Source: CAYVQE01 sp964633205
GTDB lineage: Bacteria > Myxococcota > B64-G9
Length of the DNA: 64,000 bases
NCBI GenBank assembly: GCA_964633205.1
Contig: CAZWFN010000010.1
Span: 5,061-69,060 of the forward strand
Reading direction: 5' to 3'
Both the position numbers and the translations under genes were made by a program. Under the pieces are notes generated by a model. The model was given only the letters and a program-made list of their open reading frames with translations, was not told the origin of the DNA and searched no databases. Every line of letters begins with the position of its first letter. Positions within the stretch are counted from its first letter, which is position 1. Positions 58,753-64,000 of the stretch are shown in pieces.

Positions 58753-59165
58753 AGCTCATCACTCCGGAAGACGACGCGCGTGGCGATCGGCAGTTTGTGC
58801 GCCGCGCGCCGAAACGCCTCGCTGGCCACATCCTGGTTCACTCCAGCCATCTCGAACATGATCCGACCCGGCTTGACCACCGCCACCCAGAACTCGGGGG
58901 CTCCCTTGCCCTTGCCCATCCGGGTCTCGAGCGGCTTCTTGGTCAGCGGCTTGTCCGGGAAGATGCGTACCCAGATCTTACCGCCGCGTTTGACGTGCCG
59001 GGTGACCGCGATACGGGCGGCCTCGATCTGCCGCGCCGTCACCCAACCGCAGTTGGTGGCCACCAGGCCGCAATCGCCGAAGGCCAGCGAATTGCCGCGG
59101 TGCGCCTTGCCCCGCATGCGGCCTTTCTGGCGTTTGCGCCACTTGACTTTGTTCGGTTGCAGCAT
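58749..59165 (-). CDS. rplP: 50S ribosomal protein L16
   Basis: 138 residues: MLQPNKVKWRKRQKGRMRGK, GWVTARQIEAARIAVTRHVK and GKGKGAPEFWVAVVKPGRIM are standard. Positions the A-site tRNA. Confidence 0.98.
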   Translation of the reverse strand: MLQPNKVKWRKRQKGRMRGKAHRGNSLAFGDCGLVATNCGWVTARQIEAARIAVTRHVKRGGKIWVRIFPDKPLTKKPLETRMGKGKGAPEFWVAVVKPGRIMFEMAGVNQDVASEAFRRAAHKLPIATRVVFRSDEL

Positions 59166-59195
59166 GGCTCTCTCCAGATGCTCCTGCCGTCGAAG

Positions 59196-59846
59196 CTACT
59201 TCGTCGCGCTGCGGCGGTTCTTGTCGAGCACCTCGCCCTTGAAGATCCAAACCTTGACGCCGATGGTGCCGTAAGTGGTCTTGGCGGTGGCCAGCCCGAA
59301 GTCGATGTCCGCCCGCAGGGTGTGCAACGGCACCCGCCCCTCGCGGTACCACTCGATGCGGGCCATCTCCGCGCCGCCCAACCGTCCGGCGCAGCGGATC
59401 TTGATGCCCTTTGCGCCGAACTTCAGCGAGGTCGACACTGCTTTCTTCATGGCGCGCCGGAATGCCACTCGGTTGACCAGCTGGCTGGCCACGTTCTCTG
59501 CGACGAGTTGGGCGTCCACCTCGGCCTTGCGCACCTCGCGGATGTTCAGAAACACCTCGCTGTCGACCTTCTTCTGCAACTCCTTCTTCAGGCTCTCGAC
59601 CCCGGCCCCGCGTTTGCCGATCACGATGCCCGGCCGCGCGGTGAACACGTTGACCTTCGCCTTGTCACCGGCCCGCTCGATCTGAACCCGCGAGATTCCG
59701 GCGCGCTCGAGACTGGCGCAAATGTGCCGGCGCAGCAGGATGTCCTCGTGCAGCCACCTGGCGAAGTTCTTCTTGGAGACCCACTTGGAGTCCCAGGACC
59801 GAATGACGCCCAGTCTGAACCCGATGGGATTGACTTTCTGGCCCAC
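59196..59846 (-). CDS. rpsC: 30S ribosomal protein S3
   Basis: 216 residues from GTG at 59846 with AGGAGGT upstream. GQKVNPIGFRLGVIRSWDSK start, KH-type RNA-binding motif GIVIGKRGAGVESLKKELQK, and C-terminal DIDFGLATAKTTYGTIGVKV. Forms the mRNA entry channel. Confidence 0.97.
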   Translation of the reverse strand: MGQKVNPIGFRLGVIRSWDSKWVSKKNFARWLHEDILLRRHICASLERAGISRVQIERAGDKAKVNVFTARPGIVIGKRGAGVESLKKELQKKVDSEVFLNIREVRKAEVDAQLVAENVASQLVNRVAFRRAMKKAVSTSLKFGAKGIKIRCAGRLGGAEMARIEWYREGRVPLHTLRADIDFGLATAKTTYGTIGVKVWIFKGEVLDKNRRSATK

Positions 59847-59893
59847 CGATGACCTCCTTGCCCTACAGCGCCGAGCCTGCGTCCAGGCGCGGC

Positions 59894-60289
59894 TCAGTGC
59901 TCGCCTTGGTCCAGCAACAGCGAGACGTGACTCGTTTTCTTCTGAATCTGTGTCGCCCGGCCCATGGCCCGCGGCCGGTACCGCTTGATGGTCGGGCCCT
60001 GATCCACGTGGATTTCGCGCACCCGCAGGGCGTCGACATCGACATCGGCGGAGTTGGCCGCATTGGCCAGCGCCGCCCGCAGCATCCGCGCCAGCGGAAC
60101 CGCCGCCGCGCGGTGGGTGAAATCCAGAACCGCCAGAGCCTTCTCCACTTTCTGGCCGCGAATCACGTCCGCGACCGCGCGAACCTTGCGCGGGGCGATG
60201 CGCAGGTAGCGCAGGGTGGCCCGCCGGTACTTCTGGGCCTCACGCTGCTCGGCCATGCGCTCTTTTCTGCGTCTCTTGCGTCGACTCAT
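59894..60289 (-). CDS. rplV: 50S ribosomal protein L22
   Basis: 131 residues; the long basic N-terminus (MSRRKRRRKERMAEQREAQK) precedes the standard L22 core RYLRIAPRKVRAVADVIRGQ and the tunnel loop VREIHVDQGPTIKRYRPRAM. A second ATG twelve codons in is a possible alternative start. Standard position. Confidence 0.95.
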   Translation of the reverse strand: MSRRKRRRKERMAEQREAQKYRRATLRYLRIAPRKVRAVADVIRGQKVEKALAVLDFTHRAAAVPLARMLRAALANAANSADVDVDALRVREIHVDQGPTIKRYRPRAMGRATQIQKKTSHVSLLLDQGEH

Positions 60290-60337
60290 CTGGAACCCCT
60301 CTCATGCAGCGACTGCGGCGACCGCATCGGCGGTCGA

Positions 60338-60631
60338 TCAACCCTTCTTGCCCGGCTTCGGTTTGGTCTTCCGATCGCCGGCGTGTCCGCGGAAGGTCCG
60401 GCTGGGCGAGAACTCGCCCAGCTTATGGCCGACCATGTTCTCCGAGACGAATACCGGGATGAACTTGTTGCCGTTGTGCACGGCAAAGGTCAAGTTGACC
60501 ATCTCCGGCAGTATGGTCGAGCGCCGCGACCAGGTCTTGATGACCTTGCGATCACCGATCCGCTGGGCTTCCTGCACCTTCTTCATCAGGTGCTCGTCGA
60601 TAAACGGTCCCTTTTTGATCGAGCGTGCCAC
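60338..60631 (-). CDS. rpsS: 30S ribosomal protein S19
   Basis: 97 residues, GTG start with GGGAGAG upstream. ARSIKKGPFIDEHLMKKVQE and NMVGHKLGEFSPSRTFRGHA are canonical; forms a head-domain complex with S13. Confidence 0.97.
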   Translation of the reverse strand: MARSIKKGPFIDEHLMKKVQEAQRIGDRKVIKTWSRRSTILPEMVNLTFAVHNGNKFIPVFVSENMVGHKLGEFSPSRTFRGHAGDRKTKPKPGKKG

Positions 60632-60658
60632 TGGACTCTCCCTGTGTTCCCGACCGGC

Positions 60659-61495
60659 TTACTTCCGGCCCTTGCCCCGCCGCCGCACAATCCACTTGTC
60701 CGTGCGCGGGTTCTTGCGGGTCTTGTGGCCCTTGGTGGGCACCCCCCACGGGGTCACCGGATGCGGGTTGCCCTGTCCGGCTCGGCCCTCGCCACCGCCG
60801 TGCGGGTGGTCGACCGGGTTCATGGCCACACCGCGCACCGCCGGGCGCCGGCCCAGCCACCGCTTGCGGCCGGCCTTGCCCAGCTTGATGTTCTCGTGGT
60901 TGATGTTTCCGATCTGGCCGATGGTGGCCCAGCACTGGCGGTGCACCTTGCGCAGCTCGCCGGAGGGCAGACGCACCAACACATGCGAGCCCTCCTTGGC
61001 CATCAACTGACCGGAGGAGCCGGCCGAGCGAATCATCTGGCCCCCCTTGCCCTGCTTGATTTCCACGTTGTGGATCGCGGTGCCGAGGGGGATGGAGTAG
61101 AGCGGCAGATGGTTGCCCGGCTGGATGTCGGCGGATTCGGAAGAGACCACGCTGTCACCGACCTTCAGCTGGGCCGGCCACAGGATGTAGGCCTTCTCGC
61201 CGTCGACGTAATGCAGCAGGGCCAGATGGGCCGAGCGATTGGGATCGTACTCGATGGCCTTGACCTTGGCCGCCACCTCGCGCTTGGTCCGCCGGAAATC
61301 GACTTGCCGCAGCTTGCGCTTGCAGCCGCCGCCACGGCGCCGAACCGTGATGCGGCCGTGGTTGTTGCGGCCCGAGCTGCGCTTCTTCGCCTTGGTCAGC
61401 TTGCGCTCCGGCTCGCGCTTGGTGATCTCTTTGTAGTCGTTGCCGGTCTTGCCGCGCTGACCGTTGGTCATCGCTTTGTATTTCTTGATACCCAT
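60659..61495 (-). CDS. rplB: 50S ribosomal protein L2
   Basis: 278 residues. NNHGRITVRRRGGGCKRKLR, RSAGSSGQLMAKEGSHVLVR and the peptidyl-transferase-proximal GVAMNPVDHPHGGGEGRA motif are intact. Confidence 0.98.
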   Translation of the reverse strand: MGIKKYKAMTNGQRGKTGNDYKEITKREPERKLTKAKKRSSGRNNHGRITVRRRGGGCKRKLRQVDFRRTKREVAAKVKAIEYDPNRSAHLALLHYVDGEKAYILWPAQLKVGDSVVSSESADIQPGNHLPLYSIPLGTAIHNVEIKQGKGGQMIRSAGSSGQLMAKEGSHVLVRLPSGELRKVHRQCWATIGQIGNINHENIKLGKAGRKRWLGRRPAVRGVAMNPVDHPHGGGEGRAGQGNPHPVTPWGVPTKGHKTRKNPRTDKWIVRRRGKGRK

Positions 61496-61527
61496 GATCC
61501 CCTCTCAGGCGCTTCCACCAACGGCCG

Positions 61528-61818
61528 CTAGACGCCGCTGAGACCCTCGATGCGATCGCCTTCCCGCAGGCGCACGATGGCCTTCTTCCAGGAGGGCCGC
61601 ATTCCCACGCTGCGGCCGACCCGCCGGCGGCGGCTGGGCGTGCGCTGGGTTCTCACGGCGACGACCTTGACGCCGAACAACTGCTCGACGGCGTTGCGGA
61701 TCTCGACCTTATTGGCATTCTTCACCACCCTGAAGACCACCTGATTGCCCTGCTCCTGCATCTGGGTGCTCTTCTCGGTGATCATCGGCCGGACGATGAC
61801 TTCTTCCGGGATCCTCAT
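61528..61818 (-). CDS. rplW: 50S ribosomal protein L23
   Basis: 96 residues: EVIVRPMITEKSTQMQEQGN, FRVVKNANKVEIRNAVEQLF and VGRSVGMRPSWKKAIVRLRE. Located at the exit tunnel; ATG overlaps the rplD stop (ATGA). Confidence 0.97.
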   Translation of the reverse strand: MRIPEEVIVRPMITEKSTQMQEQGNQVVFRVVKNANKVEIRNAVEQLFGVKVVAVRTQRTPSRRRRVGRSVGMRPSWKKAIVRLREGDRIEGLSGV

Positions 61819-62438
61819 GGCTTCAACTCTCCTTCGAGCCGCTTGATGCTTGCCTCGCTGATCACCAGGTTCTCGTAGCGAAGCAGGTCGACGAGGTTGA
61901 GGCCCTCGACCGGGCGGAAGGCGACGTTGGCCAGGTTGCGCACCGACAGCCGCAGCTTGGAGTTGGCCCCGTCGTCCACCACCAGGGCCTTGCGGCAGCC
62001 GAAGCCCCGCAGCGCCTCCAGCATGCGCTTGGTCTTGATCTCATCCAGCGTCAAATCCTGTACCACCGTCAAGCGTGAATCGCGCACCTGGTCGCTGAGC
62101 GCCGAGCGCAGGGCCTTGCGCCGGACCTTGCGCGGCACCTGGTAGGCGTAGGAGCGAGGGTGGGGCCCGAAGGCCACCGCGCCGCCGTGGTGCTGTGGGG
62201 CGCGCCGCGTTCCCTGACGCGCCCGGCCGGTGCGCTTCTGGCGGAACGGCTTGGCGCCGCTGCCCCGGACCTGCGATCGGTTCTTGGTCGAAGCTGTTCC
62301 CCGGCGCATGCGGGCCATCTGGCAACGGACCACCTCCCAGATGATGTCCTGCCGGAAGACCTCATCGAACACCTCGTCGGCCAGCTCGATGCTGCCGACC
62401 TTCTCGTTGGCCAGGTTGACCAAATCCACGGTTGGCAT
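61815..62438 (-). CDS. rplD: 50S ribosomal protein L4
   Basis: 207 residues. Conserved loop GTASTKNRSQVRGSGAKPFR and QKRTGRARQGTRRAPQHHGG, then AFGPHPRSYAYQVPRKVRRK. In E. coli L4 represses the S10 operon. It starts 13 nt after the rpsJ stop; rplC, which normally lies between them, is absent. Confidence 0.97.
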   Translation of the reverse strand: MPTVDLVNLANEKVGSIELADEVFDEVFRQDIIWEVVRCQMARMRRGTASTKNRSQVRGSGAKPFRQKRTGRARQGTRRAPQHHGGAVAFGPHPRSYAYQVPRKVRRKALRSALSDQVRDSRLTVVQDLTLDEIKTKRMLEALRGFGCRKALVVDDGANSKLRLSVRNLANVAFRPVEGLNLVDLLRYENLVISEASIKRLEGELKP

Positions 62439-62451
62439 GTCCGCCTCCCGG

Positions 62452-62760
62452 CTACGACTTGATCTCGACGTCCACGCCGGCCGACAGATCGAGCTTCATC
62501 AGGGCATCGAGCGTCTGCTGGGTCGGGTCGAGGATGTCGAGAAGTCGTTTGTGGATCCGAATCTCGAACTGCTCGCGGGCCTTCTTGTCCACGTGAGGCG
62601 ACCGCAACACGGTGTAGCGGCTGATGCGGGTCGGCAAGGGAATAGGACCCGCCACCCTCGCGCCAGTCTGCCGAGCGGTATCGATGATCTCCGAAGCCGA
62701 CTGGTCCAGCAGCTTGTGATCATACGCTTTGAGCCGAATACGGATTTTGGGGATATTCAT
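62452..62760 (-). CDS. rpsJ: 30S ribosomal protein S10
   Basis: 102 residues: PKIRIRLKAYDHKLLDQSAS, GPIPLPTRISRYTVLRSPHV and REQFEIRIHKRLLDILDPTQ are canonical. Follows tuf by 31 nt, so tuf and the ribosomal operon are probably co-transcribed. Confidence 0.98.
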   Translation of the reverse strand: MNIPKIRIRLKAYDHKLLDQSASEIIDTARQTGARVAGPIPLPTRISRYTVLRSPHVDKKAREQFEIRIHKRLLDILDPTQQTLDALMKLDLSAGVDVEIKS

Positions 62761-62791
62761 TCTCAGCTCCCGACAAACCGGCGCGTTGCCG

Positions 62792-64000
<1,209 letters not shown>

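Overview
The window is a GC-rich (clearly above 60% by eye) bacterial chromosome segment from a Gram-negative organism, read here as a scaffolded draft or metagenome assembly because it contains one run of exactly 100 N (13549-13648). Gene content includes HEAT-repeat secreted proteins, FHA-TPR membrane proteins, a CpaB/TadB/TadC cluster, free-standing MshEN and PilZ proteins, choice-of-anchor-D/FG-GAP lipoproteins and an alanine/lysine-rich histone-like protein. This resembles Myxococcota and related former deltaproteobacterial lineages, but the EF-Tu switch I region is unlike the common proteobacterial form, so the assignment is tentative.

Layout. 1-13 kb: rdgB/amidase pair, two divergent HEAT proteins, a TPR plus double cyclic-nucleotide-binding protein, a coupled trmB/LpxH-like pair, a UbiA-family transferase, a cupredoxin-like protein, a Cache-like membrane protein, then a DsbA-like protein followed by a collapsed NSS transporter whose MetS-like small subunit is still intact. 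13-22 kb: the lysine-rich repeat protein interrupted by the assembly gap, and a tightly packed operon PBP1A - secreted FG-GAP-like protein - family 5 solute-binding protein - NtrY-like histidine kinase, then a TPR lipoprotein. 22-30 kb: a five-gene operon cpaB-tadB-tadC-FHA-FHA/TPR without its ATPase or secretin. 30-35 kb: two MshEN proteins, DUF2085 and zinc-ribbon genes, and a tandem PilZ gene that sits between two inverted copies of a structured repeat; together with the Tad genes this looks like a cyclic-di-GMP-responsive surface module. 35-48 kb: a large GT-C-like membrane protein, a YjbQ/TruD pair, a 1334-residue ASH/FG-GAP lipoprotein, an ECF sigma with a FecR/PEGA/TPR anti-sigma, an envelope beta-barrel protein and two unrecognised genes. 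48.7-64 kb: the S10-spc-alpha ribosomal superoperon on the minus strand, tuf-rpsJ-rplD...rpoA-rplQ.

The most notable points are: (1) a palindromic repeat family with three copies, two of which preserve pairing by compensatory base changes; (2) the MshEN/PilZ/Tad neighbourhood; (3) absence of rplC from an otherwise canonical S10 operon, with adk and infA also absent; (4) the aberrant EF-Tu switch I; (5) the NSS transporter reduced to its two ends. No tRNA, rRNA, CRISPR array or insertion sequence was recognised.
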